Assembly: GCA_021502835.1 (NCBI GenBank)
Contig: JAKFGP010000050.1
Span: forward strand, 124,001 to 188,000
Direction of reading: 5' to 3'
DNA: 64,000 bases
From: Streptomyces thinghirensis
GTDB taxonomy: Bacteria > Actinomycetota > Actinomycetia > Streptomycetales > Streptomycetaceae
Under the pieces are notes generated by a model, which saw nothing but the letters and a program-made list of their open reading frames with translations, ran no database searches and was not told the DNA's origin. Shown piece by piece: positions 23,321-36,756 of this stretch (positions are counted from its first letter, which is position 1; each line of letters begins with the position of its first letter). The position numbers and the translations under genes were made by a program.

Positions 23321-25104
23321 GTGCGCGAACGACCGTGGCAGCGCGGGCTGCGCCGTCCTCGGAGCCCTCTCGTCGGCGGGCGCCGTATCCTGCGAGGCAC
23401 GCTGCGGCCGATGACGGAGGCTCTGGGCGCGCGCCGCCGGCTGGCCTGGCTGAACGAGGCCGGTCTGCGGATCGGAACCACGCTGGACCTGCGGCGCACG
23501 GCGGAGGAGCTGGCCGCGTTTACCGTGCCGGAGCTGGCCGACGGCTCCGCGGTGGATCTGCTGGACACCGTGCTGCGGTTCCAGGAGGGTGATCGCGTCC
23601 GCGGGACGGAGCCCCCGCAGCTCAGGGCCATGGCGGTGTCGGAGATCGACGGTCTGGACCTCGCGCCGGACCCGGTGGGCGAGCTGTCCGTGCACACCGC
23701 CGACCGGCTCGGGCTCAGGTGCCTGATCTCCCGCGAACCGGTGCTGATCGCCCGGATGACGCGGTCCGACTTCGCCGTCGTCGCTCCCACGCCCGAGTCG
23801 GCCGACATCATGCGTCGCGCGGGAGTCCACTCCTATCTGGTGGTTCCGCTGGTGGCCCGCGCGGCGTGCTGCTGGGTCTCGCCGACTTCGTCCGGGCGGG
23901 GAGCCGGGCGCCGTTCACCCAGGCCGACGTCGCGCTGGCCATGGAGCTGGCGTCCAAGGCGGCCGTGTACATCGACAACGCCCGGCTCTACGGGCGCGAG
24001 CGCGAACACGTGGTCACGCTGCAGCGCGCCCTGCTCCCCCGCTCCAGCCCGAGTACGCCCGGCCTCGAGGTGTCCTCGTGCTACGACCCGGCCGGTGATC
24101 CGGCCGCCGTGGGCGGCGACTGGTTCGACGTCGTCGCGCTGCCCAGCGGCCGTACGGCGCTGATGGTGGGCGACGTGATGGGGCGCGGGCTGGCCGCCGC
24201 CGCGACCATGGGCCGGCTGCGCACCGTGGCCCGGACCCTGATGGCGCTCGACATCGCGCCCGAGCGGCTGCTGGCCCGGCTGGACCTGGCCGCCCGCGAC
24301 CTGGAGGAGGACCAGGTCGCCACCTGTCTGTGCGCGGTCTACGACCCGTGCGGCAGCACCTTCCGCATCGCCAGCGCCGGTCACCCGCCGCCGCTGCTGA
24401 CCGGTCCGGACGGCACCGCCTCGTTCCTGGACGATGCCCCCCGGGGCGCCGCTGGGGGCCGGAGTGATCCCGTACGACCCGGTCGACTGCCCGGTACCCG
24501 GGCAGAGCCGGCTGACGCTGTACACGGACGGCCTGATCAGGTCGCGCACCGCAGGCCTCCACCGGCCGGATGGAGCGGCTGCGCGAGGCGGTCGGCGACG
24601 GGGTGCCCGTGGACGGCTCGGTGTGCCGGGCGATCATCGAGCGGGTCGGCGGAGACCGGTCCGACGACGCGATCGTCCTGTTCGCCGGCGTACGGCCGCT
24701 CGGTCCGGACGGCGATGTGTACGTGCGGACGCTGCCGCCGGACGGCAAGGCCGCCGGGCAGGCCCGGACGCGGTGCGCGAACAGCTGGTGAAGTGGGGTC
24801 TGGACGACCTGGTCGACACGACGGAGTTGGTGGTCAGCGAGCTGGTCGGCAATGCTTTGCGGTACGGCAACGCCCCCGGTGAGCTGCGGCTGTTGCGGCA
24901 TGAACGGCTGTCCGTGGAGGTCTCCGACTCCGGGCCCGACCTGCCGCAGATCCAGCACGCGGACGTGAGCGACGAGGCGGGCGCGGTCTCCAGCTGATCA
25001 ACATGCTGTGCCGGCGCTGGGGTTCGTGCCGCACGCCCGGGGGGAAGGTCGTCTGGGCCGAGCAGGACCTGCCCGTGCGTACCGGGGCGGCCGGCCCGCC
25101 GTAG
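23321..25104 (+). CDS. GAF-SpoIIE (PP2C) phosphatase with C-terminal HATPase domain
   Basis: Cytosolic signalling protein of about 590 residues. GTG 23321 has GGGAGGAGG upstream; another in-frame GTG lies at 23216. Order: GAF-like sensor (RRRLAWLNEAGLRIGTTLDL ... LVVPLVARGVLLGLADF), SpoIIE/PP2C phosphatase (YDPAGDPAAVGGDWFDVVAL, LMVGDVMGRGLAAAATMGRL, IASAGHPPPLL), then an anti-sigma-type HATPase (TTELVVSELVGNALRYGN, LSVEVSDSGPDLPQ). The combination is known in Streptomyces partner-switching systems that act on anti-anti-sigma factors. Frame changes near 23865, 24440, 24555, 24765 and 24990. Confidence 0.9.
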
Positions 25105-25148
25105 CGCCGCCCGTACCGTCCCGGCACGCACCTCCCGCCCCCGCGCCC

Positions 25149-27032
25149 TCACGCCACCTGCTTCGCCTTCTCCGTCACCCGGCGTCCGAACTGGGTGCGG
25201 TGCAGCTGGGCATAGCGGCCGCCGACGGCCAGGAGTTCGTCGTGGGTGCCGCGTTCCACGATGCGGCCGGCCTCGACCACCAGGATCTGGTCGGCCGCCC
25301 GGATCGTCGACAGTCGGTGCGCGATCACCACGGCGGTCCTGCCCTCCATTGCCTCCGCGAGGGCCTCCTGGACGGCCGCCCCGGAGGTGTTGTCGAGGTG
25401 GGCGGTGGCCTCGTCGAGGATGACGACGCGTTGGCGGGCCAGCAGCAGCCGGGCGATGGTCATGCGCTGGCGCTCACCGCCGGAGAGCCGGTAGCCGCGC
25501 TCGCCGACCACCGTGTCGAGGCCGTCGGGCAGGGACCGTACGAGGTCGACCAGGCGGGCGCGGTCCAGCGCGTCCCACAACTCGGTGTCGGTGGCGCCGG
25601 GACGGGCCAGCAGCAGGTTGGCGCGGACCGTGTCGTGGAAGAGGTGGCCGTCCTGGGTGACCATGCCGACGGTGTCGCGCAGGACCGGGCGCCCAGGTCG
25701 CGGACGTCGACGCCGCCGACGCGGACGGCGCCCCCGTCGGCGTCGTACAGGGCGCGGCAGCAGCTGGGCGATGGTCGACTTGCCGGCGCCGGAGGAGCCG
25801 ACGAGCGCGATGGTCCGCCCCGGTTCGGCGCGGAAGGAGAGGCCGCAGCACCTCGTCACCGCCCCGGGTGTCCAGGGAGGCGACCCTCGAGGGAGGCCAG
25901 GGGAGACCTTGTCGGCGGACGGGTAGCTCGAAGCGGACGTCGTCGAACTCGACGGCGACCGGGCCGTCGGGGACCGGGCGGGCGTCGGGCTTCTCGTCGA
26001 TGAGCGGGGTCAGGTCCAGCACCTCGAAGACCCGCTCGAAGCTGACCAGGGCGCTCATGACCTCCACGCGGGCCCCGGCCAGCGCGGTGAGCGGCGCGTA
26101 CAGGCGGGTCAGCAGCAGCGCGAGCGCCACGACGTCACCCGGGTCCAGGGTGCCGCGCAGGGCGAACCAGCCGCCGAGGCCGTAGACCAGGCCAGGGCGA
26201 GGGCGGAGACCAGGGTGAGGGCGGTGATGAACGCCGCCTGGGCGGTGGCGGTGCGCACCCCGATGTCGGCGACGCGGCGGGCGCGGTCGGCGAACTCGGC
26301 CGACTCGTCCTCGGGGCGGCCGAACAGCTTGATCAGGGTGGCGCCGGGGGCCGAGAAGCGCTCGGTCATGCGGGTGCCCATGGCGGCGTTCAGGGTGGCT
26401 GCCTCGCGCCGCATCCGCCATGCGGCGCCCATGCGCCGGGCCGGAGCACACGAAGACCGGCAGCAGCACCAGCGCGAGCAGGGTGATCTGCCAGGACAGG
26501 GTGAGCATGACGACCAGGGTGAGCAGCAGCGTGACCAGGTTGCTCACCACTCCGGACAGCGTGTTGCTGAAGGCCCGTTGGGCGCCGATGACGTCGTTGC
26601 TGAGACGGGAGACCAGTGCTCCTGTACGAGTACGCGTGAAGAACGCGACCGGCATGCGCTGCACATGATCGAACACGGCCGTGCGCAGATCGAGGATGAG
26701 TCCCTCCCCGAGTCTCGCCGAGAGCCTCCGGGAGAGGATGCCGAGCACCGCCTCGGCGACCGCGATGAGCGCGATCAGCAGGGCGAGGCGGACGACCGCG
26801 CTTCGTCGTCGCCCGACACGATCGCGTTGACGACGTGGTTGGCCAGGACGGGCGTGGCGATCGGCGAGCAGCGCCGTCTACCTACCCCGAGCAGGATGAA
26901 CCGGCGATGCGGCGCGTGCGGGCGGGCGAACGCGCCGATGCGGCGCAGCGTCGCGCGGGCGAGGGGTCGGCGCTCCAGCTCGGCGTTCATGACGCTGTGC
27001 AGTTGGGTCCAGGCTGTGGTCTCCATGCTCAT
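25149..27032 (-). CDS. ABC exporter, fused permease and ATPase
   Basis: Type IV ABC exporter half-transporter (about 625 residues, works as a dimer). ATG 27032 (MSMETTAWTQ). The membrane domain is seen as GLILDLRTAVFDHVQRMPVA, ISWQITLLALVLLP-like helices and a coupling segment. The C-terminal ATPase has IALVGSSGAGKSTIAQL (Walker A), LSGGERQRMTIARLLLARQR (signature) and VVILDEATAHLD (Walker B), then the switch His in VIAHRLSTIRAAD. Frame changes near 26870, 26800, 26440, 26195, 25900 and 25695. No neighbour indicates the substrate. Confidence 0.9.
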
Positions 27033-27163
27033 GCGAGTGACGTAGAACCTCAATCTTCCTGGAGGTCAAGAGCCCAGGGGTGGACCGGCCGACCGCGATC
27101 CGTAAGACGTCGTCCGCGCGTCGGCCATCCGTAGTTGGCGCCGTACCGGGAATCTCTTGTGGT

Positions 27164-28144
27164 GTGACAGCGGTACAACTCCCCGAGAAGCCCGTCCCCG
27201 GCTTCGCCCCCCGTCCGCCGCAACAGCCGCGCCCGCCTGGTCCGTCGGCCTCTGCGTGCTTCCGTTGCTGCTGGTCACCGTGGTCGCCAGGCGGCACCGG
27301 TCCGTGCTCGCCGAAGGCCTCGGCCATCTGGCCACCGCCCGTTGGCCCTGGTTGCCGGCCGCGGCCTGCGCGACCTGTCTGACCTGGGTCGCCGCTGCCT
27401 GCACCCGGGGCGCCGTGGTGGAGCGGTTGCCGCGGCGGCGGCTGCTCGCCACGCAGTTCGCGGCGGGCGGCCAACCACCTGCTGCCGACGGGGCTGGGCG
27501 CGAGCGCGGTCAACCTGCGGTTCATGGCGGTGCGGGCTGCCACTCGCCCGTTCCTCGGCCGCTCTCGCCTCTATCTGCTGGCGGAGAGCGTGGGCCGCCT
27601 CGCCCTGCTGGGCGCCCTGCTGATCGCGTTCCCCGACGCGTTGCGGCTCGGCACGCTGCTGCCCGAGGGGGCCGTGGGTCCGCTGCTGATCGTCGCGGGC
27701 GCGGTGCCGGTCGTGGTGGCGGGCGTACTCGCGCTGGCGCCACGGCTGCGTGGGGCGCTGGTCTCCTTCCTGCGGACTGCGCTCGGCGAGGCCTCGCTCG
27801 GTGCACGCCCTCCCGGCGCGGGCGCTGGCGCTGTGGGGCGGCGCGCTCGCCTTCCCCGCGCTCCAGGCGGCGGTGCTGGTGCTGGTGGGTGAGTCGCTGG
27901 GGCTGCCGGTGCCGGCCGCGCACATGGCGGTGGCGTATCTGGCGGCGACGGTCGCGGTCGCACTGGTGCCCACCCCGGGCGGGATCGGTTCGGTGGAGGC
28001 GGCGCTGGTCGTGGCGCTGGTGGCGGCGGGCGGCCCGGCGGCCGTGGCCACGGCGGTGGTGCTCGCGTTCCGGCTCATGACCGTCGGCTGCCGCTGCCCG
28101 GGGCGCTGACGTTGGCGGCGCTGGTACGGATGAAGGTGATCTGA
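27164..28144 (+). CDS. lysylphosphatidylglycerol synthase-type flippase-domain protein (UPF0104)
   Basis: About 325-residue polytopic membrane protein. GTG 27164 gives VTAVQLPEKPVPGFAP; then repeated helices (LCVLPLLLVTVVARRHRSVL, LGLYLLAESVGRLALLGALL, ALVPTPGGIGSVEAALVVAL). The PTPGGIGSVEA motif is characteristic of the YbhN/MprF N-terminal domain family, known in lipid flipping or as a partner of glycosyltransferases. It lacks the aminoacyl transferase part of MprF. Frame changes near 27225, 27470, 27580, 27800 and 28085. Confidence 0.8.
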
Positions 28145-28357
28145 GGCCGAAACACCGCGCCTCGCACCTCGGCGCGGTACCGACCACCACGCGCGATACG
28201 GCAGGATGAACGCTCGCGCCGGTCGAACTCTTGCGGACCGGCGCGATTCGCGTATCCCGTAATCCAGCAGGTATCGAGCAGGTGACGACGTGACGAGATT
28301 CCACATCCGGCCGTCGGCGAGGGACTTCGCCGCAGCCGTGTCCCATGGAGGTGACCG

Positions 28358-29442
28358 GTGACCGACGACCCGACCATGGATCACCTGGTGCCCGGCCGGC
28401 ATCGGCGCTGGCGGCGGGCCTTGTGGGGCGTTCCGTTGCGCATGGTGCTGCGCTGGCTGGCCGGACACGCCGGGCGCAATCCCGCTGGAGCGGCGACGAC
28501 GTCAAGGGCGGCCGCGCTGCGGCACGGTGGCGCCGTGGCGGCGGTCGCGGGCGGCGTGGCGGGCGCGGCGGCGGCGCTGCCGCCGACCCGGGGCGGGTGG
28601 CAGCACAACGTCAACCAGGCGCTGACGGTCCTGCTGATATTCGTGGCGACGGTGTCGTCGGCCCGAGTGGTCGCCGGTCTGGTGCGATCGGTGACCCTGT
28701 CCTGTTCCGGGGTCGCCGGATCGGCCACGATCTTCGTCAACATCACCCGCATCCTGGTGCTGGCCATCGGCTTCCTGGTGATGCTGCAGTCCTTGGGCAT
28801 CTCCATAGCGCCGCTGCTCACCGCCCTGGGCGTCGGTGGTCTGGCGGTCGCGCTGGCCCTCCAGGACACGCTGGCCAACCTCTCGCGGGCGTGCACATCC
28901 TGGCGTCGAAGACCGTGCAGCCGGGTGACTACATCCAGCTAAGCAGCAGCGAGGACGGCTATGTGGAGGACATCAACTGGCGGCAGACCACCGTCCGCGA
29001 CCTGTCCAACAACCTGGTCGTCATCCCGAACGGCAAGCTCGCGCAGTCGAACATGACCAACTTCATGCGGCCCGAGCAGCAGCTGACCATCATGGTCCAG
29101 GCCGGCGTCTCCTACGACAGTGACCTGGAGCACGTGGAGCGGGTGACGACGGAGGTGGTCGCCGAGGTGACGACCGAGATCGCCGGCGCGGTGCCGGAGC
29201 ACGAGCCGGCGGTGCGGTTCCACACGTTCGGCGACTCGCGGATCGGGTTTCACGGTGATCCTGGGCGTCGGCGAGTTCAGCGACCAGTACCGGATCAAGC
29301 ACGAGTTCATCAAGCGCCTGCACAGCGCTACCGCGAGGAGGGCATCCGCATTCCGGCGCCCGCCCGGACGGTCGCTCTCCAGCAGGGGACCGTGGTGTTC
29401 CCGCAGCAGCGGGCGGGCGAGGACGTCGTTCCGTTCGCCTGA
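28358..29442 (+). CDS. MscS-family mechanosensitive ion channel
   Basis: About 360 residues. GTG 28358 follows GGAGGTGACC closely. N-terminal helices, then the pore-lining TM3 and beta domain: ITRILVLAIGFLVMLQSLGI, LLTALGVGGLAVALALQDTL (Gly/Ala-packed pore helix), then LASKTVQPGDYIQLSS, EDINWRQTTVRDLSNNLVVI, PNGKLAQSNMTNF, all hallmark MscS positions. It ends QQRAGEDVVPFA. Frame changes near 28495, 28888, 29250 and 29325. Releases osmolytes on hypo-osmotic shock. Confidence 0.9.
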
Positions 29443-29595
29443 TCATCCACCGGCCCGTTCGCGTGTTCGCTCGCGTGTTCGACATGGGTCTTGCGGCCGG
29501 TTGTCCGGAATCTCCGCACGGCCCCTGTCGAGCCCGGGTCGATCAGGAGATATCTTGATGTCGAGCAATGTTGCAGACGTGGAGCGGAGCACCCG

Positions 29596-32724
<3,129 letters not shown>

Positions 32725-32794
32725 CCGGCATCCCGCCCACCGGCTGGAGCACTCCCAGCGGGACAGCCGCGCCGGGCGCGGTGAAGGTGGGTGC

Positions 32795-34013
32795 ATGACG
32801 CAGGAGACCACCACGCTGACCGGCCAGTCCCCGCCCCCGGTGCGGGACTGGCCCGCCCTCGACCTGGACGGGCCGCAGTTCGACCCGGTGCTCGCCGATC
32901 TGATGCGCGAGGGGCCGCTGACCCGCGTACGGCTGCTCACGGCGAGGGCTGGGCGTGGCTGGCCACCCGGTACGAGGACGTGAAGGTGATCACCAACGAC
33001 CCGCGGTTTTGGGCGGGCCGAGGTGACGAAGCGGCAGATCACGCGGCTCGCCCCGCACTTCAAGCCGCGTCCCGGCTCGCTCGCCTTCGCCGACCAGCCC
33101 GACCACAACCGGCTGCGGCGCGCGGTCGCGGGGGCGTTCACCGTGGGCGCGACGAAGGGGCGCGGCCCCGGGCGCGGGAGATCCTCGACGGCCTGGTGGA
33201 CGGGGTCGTCCGGGACGGCTGCCGGCGGACCTGGTCGAGCGGGTCCTGGAGCCGTTCCCGATCGCCGTCGTCAGCGAGGTGATGGGCGTGCCGGCCGCCG
33301 ACCGGGAGCGCGTGCACTCCTGGACGCGGCAGATCATCTCCACCTCCGGGGGCGCGGAGGCCGCCGAGCGGGCGAAGCAGGGACTGTACGGGTGGATCAC
33401 CGAGACCGTCCGCGCCCGCGCCGGCAGCACCGGTGACGACGTACTCGATGCTCGGCGCCGCCGTGGGCCGGGGCGAGGTCGGCGAGACGGAGGCGGTGGG
33501 CCTGGCCGGGCCGCTGCAGATCGGCGGCGAGGCCGTCACCCACAACGTCGGCCAGATGCTGTACCTGCTGCTGACCCGCCCCGAGCTGATGGCCCGGATG
33601 CGGGAGCGCCCGGACGCGCGGGGCACCGCCCTGGACGAGTTGCTGCGCTGGATCTCGCACCGCACCTCGGTGGGCCTCGCCCGCATCGCGTCGGAGGACG
33701 TCGAGGTGCATGGGGTGCGCATCGGCGCCGGCGACCCCGTCTACGTGTCCTACCTCGCCGCCAACCGCGACCCGGACGTCTTCCTGACCCGGACCGGATC
33801 GACCTCAACCGCGATCCCAACCCGCACCTCGCCTTCGGCAACGGGCACCACTACTGCACCGGTGCCGTCCTCGCGCGGATGCAGACCGAGCTGCTCGTCG
33901 ACACCCTGCTGGAGCGGCTGCCGGGGCTGCGGCTCGCGGTCCCCGCCGACCAGGTGGCCTGGCGCCGCAAGACCATGATCCGGGGGCCGCGCACCCTGCC
34001 CTGCGCCTGGTAG
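32795..34013 (+). CDS. cytochrome P450
   Basis: Heme mono-oxygenase, about 405 residues, soluble actinobacterial class. ATG 32795: MTQETTTLTG. The heme-binding loop FGNGHHYCTGAVLARMQ holds the thiolate Cys, and the K-helix ExxR is in LDELLRWISHRTSVGLAR. The I-helix, normally AGxET/DT, reads IGGEAVTHN, so the usual acid-alcohol pair is replaced by Ala-Val. Substrate unknown; it sits next to an amidohydrolase but shares no operon-defining overlap. Frame changes near 32945, 33020, 33165, 33225, 33440 and 33790. Confidence 0.92.
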
Positions 34014-34035
34014 GCGCGCACGGCGGACCGGCGAC

Positions 34036-34530
34036 TCAGGCGCGCAGCCACCCGTCACGACCACCTCCCGGCCGGTCCGCAGCCGCAGCGCGAACGGGCC
34101 GGTGGGTGAGGCGCCGCCGGTGAACCGGCCCATGTCGTCCGCCGTCAGCCGCGCATGGGCCAGCGGACCGCTCAGCACCTCGATCCGGGTCGGCCCCGGC
34201 GGCAGCACCTGGCCGATCAGACCGTCCGCGAGTCACCTCGACGTCGACGGTCACCTCGTCCGCGCGGAAGGTCAGCATCCGCGGCGGGTCCGTCTCTCCT
34301 CTGACCGGGATGGCGTCGACCAGCGAGTCGAAGGTCAGCTCGGCGACGCGGGCTTCGAGATCGTGCAGGGCGAAGGCGTCGACGGCGATCTGCCGCAGCC
34401 CGGCCGGGACCGGGTCCAGGATCGCGGCGGCCTGCCGCAGCTCCTCCTCCAGCAGCCCGGTGCCGAGTTCCTCGTCGGTGAACGTCCCGTCGGACGGTTC
34501 GTCCCCGAAGTCGTCGTTCATGTCGCTCAT
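34036..34530 (-). CDS. acidic sigma-factor-linked protein of unknown function
   Basis: About 164 residues. The first 30 are strongly acidic (MSDMNDDFGDEPSDGTFTDE); the middle is helical (ILDPVPAGLRQIAVDAFALH, DLEARVAELTFDSLVDAIPV); the end looks like a small beta domain (LPPGPTRIEVLSGPLAHARL, RTGREVVVTGWLRA). The ATG at 34530 overlaps the TGA of the sigma gene (ATGA), so the two are co-translated. A zinc or transmembrane anti-sigma domain is not visible, but position suggests a partner or modulator of the sigma factor. Breaks near 34235 and 34050. Confidence 0.7.
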   Translation of the reverse strand: MSDMNDDFGDEPSDGTFTDEELGTGLLEEELRQAAAILDPVPAGLRQIAVDAFALHDLEARVAELTFDSLVDAIPVRGETDPPRMLTFRADEVTVDVEVTRGRSDRPGAAAGADPDRGAERSAGPCAADGGRHGPVHRRRLTHRPVRAAAADRPGGGRDGWLRA

Positions 34531-35102
34531 ATCGTCCCCCGTGCCTCTAGCCGGGCCCGCAGCCGGCGCAGACAGCGCCGGCGCATCGGCCCGATGCTGC
34601 CCACCGCGATACCCAGCGCGGCGGACACCTCCTGGTAACTGGGCGGCGGCGAGGAGATCAGCACGCGCAGCAACTGACGGCACCGCTCGCCCAGTTCCTC
34701 GAACTCCTGCCACAGCCGCCGCACGCGCTCGGTCTGCGCGGCGGCCTCCTCGGAGTCGAGCACCGACTCCTCCGGCGTACGGTCCTCGCTCGGCCGGTCG
34801 AGCAGCTGCGGGTCGTCGGTTGGCGTCCACCGCTTCGACGCCCTGATCAGCTTCAGGCACTCGTGCCGTGCCGTGCTCGCCAGCCAGGAGCCGGTCTTCT
34901 CCGGTTCGCGGATCCGCCCCAGGTGCTGGGCGAACCGGAACCAGGCGGTCTGGTACACCTCGTGCGCGTCGGCGTCGGACAGCCCGTGGGCCCGCACGAC
35001 GGACCACACCAGCGGGCCCAGCCCGTCCACCAGTGACTTCCAGGCCGCCGCGTCCCCGTCGGCGGCAGACTGGACGAGCACCCCGACATCTGCACGGTCC
35101 AC
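34527..35102 (-). CDS. ECF-type RNA polymerase sigma factor
   Basis: About 191 residues. GTG 35102 is placed by GAGGGG seven bases upstream. Region 2: VDGLGPLVWSVVRAHGLSDA, DAHEVYQTAWFRFAQHLGRI. Region 4: CRQLLRVLISSPPPSYQEVS, ALGIAVGSIGPMRRRCLRRL, a helix-turn-helix ending LRARLEARGTI. Region 3 is absent, as in group IV sigma factors. The frame is intact. Its stop overlaps the acidic protein's start; it lies directly downstream of the S8 protease gene (72 bp) on the same strand and near the divergent CHAT gene. Confidence 0.92.
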   Translation of the reverse strand: MDRADVGVLVQSAADGDAAAWKSLVDGLGPLVWSVVRAHGLSDADAHEVYQTAWFRFAQHLGRIREPEKTGSWLASTARHECLKLIRASKRWTPTDDPQLLDRPSEDRTPEESVLDSEEAAAQTERVRRLWQEFEELGERCRQLLRVLISSPPPSYQEVSAALGIAVGSIGPMRRRCLRRLRARLEARGTI

Positions 35103-35173
35103 GGTCCCACCCCTCGTGTACGACACGCCATCGTACGCCGTGGAGTGGGTGGTTCCGGCCGGCATGAGGCCGC

Positions 35174-36611
35174 TCACGCCTCACCGGACGGCGGGTCGAG
35201 GGTGACGGGGCGCCAGGTGGGCGGCAGCAGCGCCGGTACGTGCGCGCCGCGCACCTCCGCGTACTCGGTGTTGGCCGCGAGCAGTTGCTTGCGGGCCGCG
35301 CGCGGGTCCCGTTCCTTGTGCGCCGTCATGTGGGAGGCGACCATTCCGGCGACGACGGGGGTGGCGAAGGAGGTCCCGCTCCACTGGGCGTGCCCCTCGA
35401 ACATCACCTGGTCCGGCTTGGCGGGTGCCTCGCCCGGCTCGCTCAGGACCCCGTTGTGCCGGGGGAACTGGCAGGTGCAGGCGTAGCCGAAGCCGTACCG
35501 GCAGGCGTCGTAGGTGGAGTGCTGGTAGACGTACGGCACGGGTGTTCCGAAGCCGGTGAGGGCGCTGGTGAGGCGCTCGCCGGGGGCGTAGGCCTTGACC
35601 CAGCCGCCGTGGTTGCTGAAGCAGGCGCCGAACTCGCCGTCGGCGCGCAGCGCGCCGACCGACAGCACGGAGTTCTCCCAGCCGGGCAGGTCGGCGTAGG
35701 CGGCGGGCCAGAAGGGCGTGGCACTCGCGTTGTTGCCGGCGGCGGCGACGAGCAGGGTACGCCGGTCGCGCAGTTCCTCCATGAAGGCGTGCACGCCGAG
35801 CAGGCCGTCGGTGCGGCCGTTTGAGGTGCCGGCGGAGAGGCTCAGCACCTCCGGGCCAGCCCGCTCCGGTCGACGGCCTCGAAGAGCTTCTCGCCCAGCT
35901 CCGACTCCAGGATGGCGCCCGCGTCGTTGAGGGTGTTGCGGACGGTCACCTCGGTGTTGGGGGCGACGGCGGCGACGAGTCCGGCGATGAACGTGCCGTG
36001 GCCGACGTACTGCTGGAGTATGCCGTCGTCGTCGCACTCCCCTGAGCTGGGCGTCGCCGTCGGTGTGGGCCAGCAGCGGGTAGGGACCGGTAGTCGTGCA
36101 TGAGGCCGGTGTCGATGACGAGGACGCCGACGGCGGTCCCGGCGTCGTACGGCGTCCCGTCGGCGGCCGGGTTCGGCGGCTCGCTGATCGGGACGGGGAC
36201 GGGCTCGTCGCCGGGGCAGGCGTTGACGGCGATGGAGACGACGTGGTTGCGGCTGATCAGCCGGCGGCCCGCACGCCCCTCCACCGTCCTGAGCGAGCGC
36301 AGGGCGTGCGCGACGGTGGGATCACCGCCGCGGTCGCCCTCGCCGGGATCGGCGACCTGGATGCGGGTGATGCCGGTGCGGTTGGTCTCGGGGCTCGCCC
36401 GGCGCACGTGGTCCGGGGTCAGGCCGGCCATCGTGGTGAAGTGGTCGCGCACGGTGTCCTCGACGAGGCGGGCCTCCTCACCGTCGCGGGCGAGGACGAC
36501 GCCCTTCTCGTAGAAGAACTCGGCGGAGTCGTCCGGCCCCATCGCCAGCGGGACGTCCGGCATCGAGCGCTGGATCTGGTCGAACTGCTCGCGGAAACGC
36601 TGTGGTGCCAT
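35174..36611 (-). CDS. subtilisin-like serine protease (S8)
   Basis: About 478 residues; no signal peptide seen at MAPQRFREQFDQIQRSMPDV, so it may act in the cytosol. ATG 36611 has GGAGGA six bases upstream. Catalytic triad visible: Asp in GVLVIDTGLMHDY, His in GHGTFIAGLV (in a shifted frame near 36000), Ser in GTSFATPVVAGMVA; the oxyanion Asn lies in VAAAGNNASATPF. An N-terminal extension of about 170 residues precedes the catalytic domain and could be a regulatory prodomain. Frame changes near 36090, 36045 and 35860. Divergent from the CHAT gene with a 145-bp shared promoter region. Confidence 0.9.
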
Positions 36612-36756
36612 GGCATGTCCTCCACTGAGACGGCGGCGGTGATGGTGCGGTCGCGTCGACGGTCGTGGCGACGGTCGACAATCAGAGTCCCGGGACGGCT
36701 GATTGATACAGACTCGAACCTGTGTGGTGCGGTTCCGGAGCACTACCATCCGTGGA

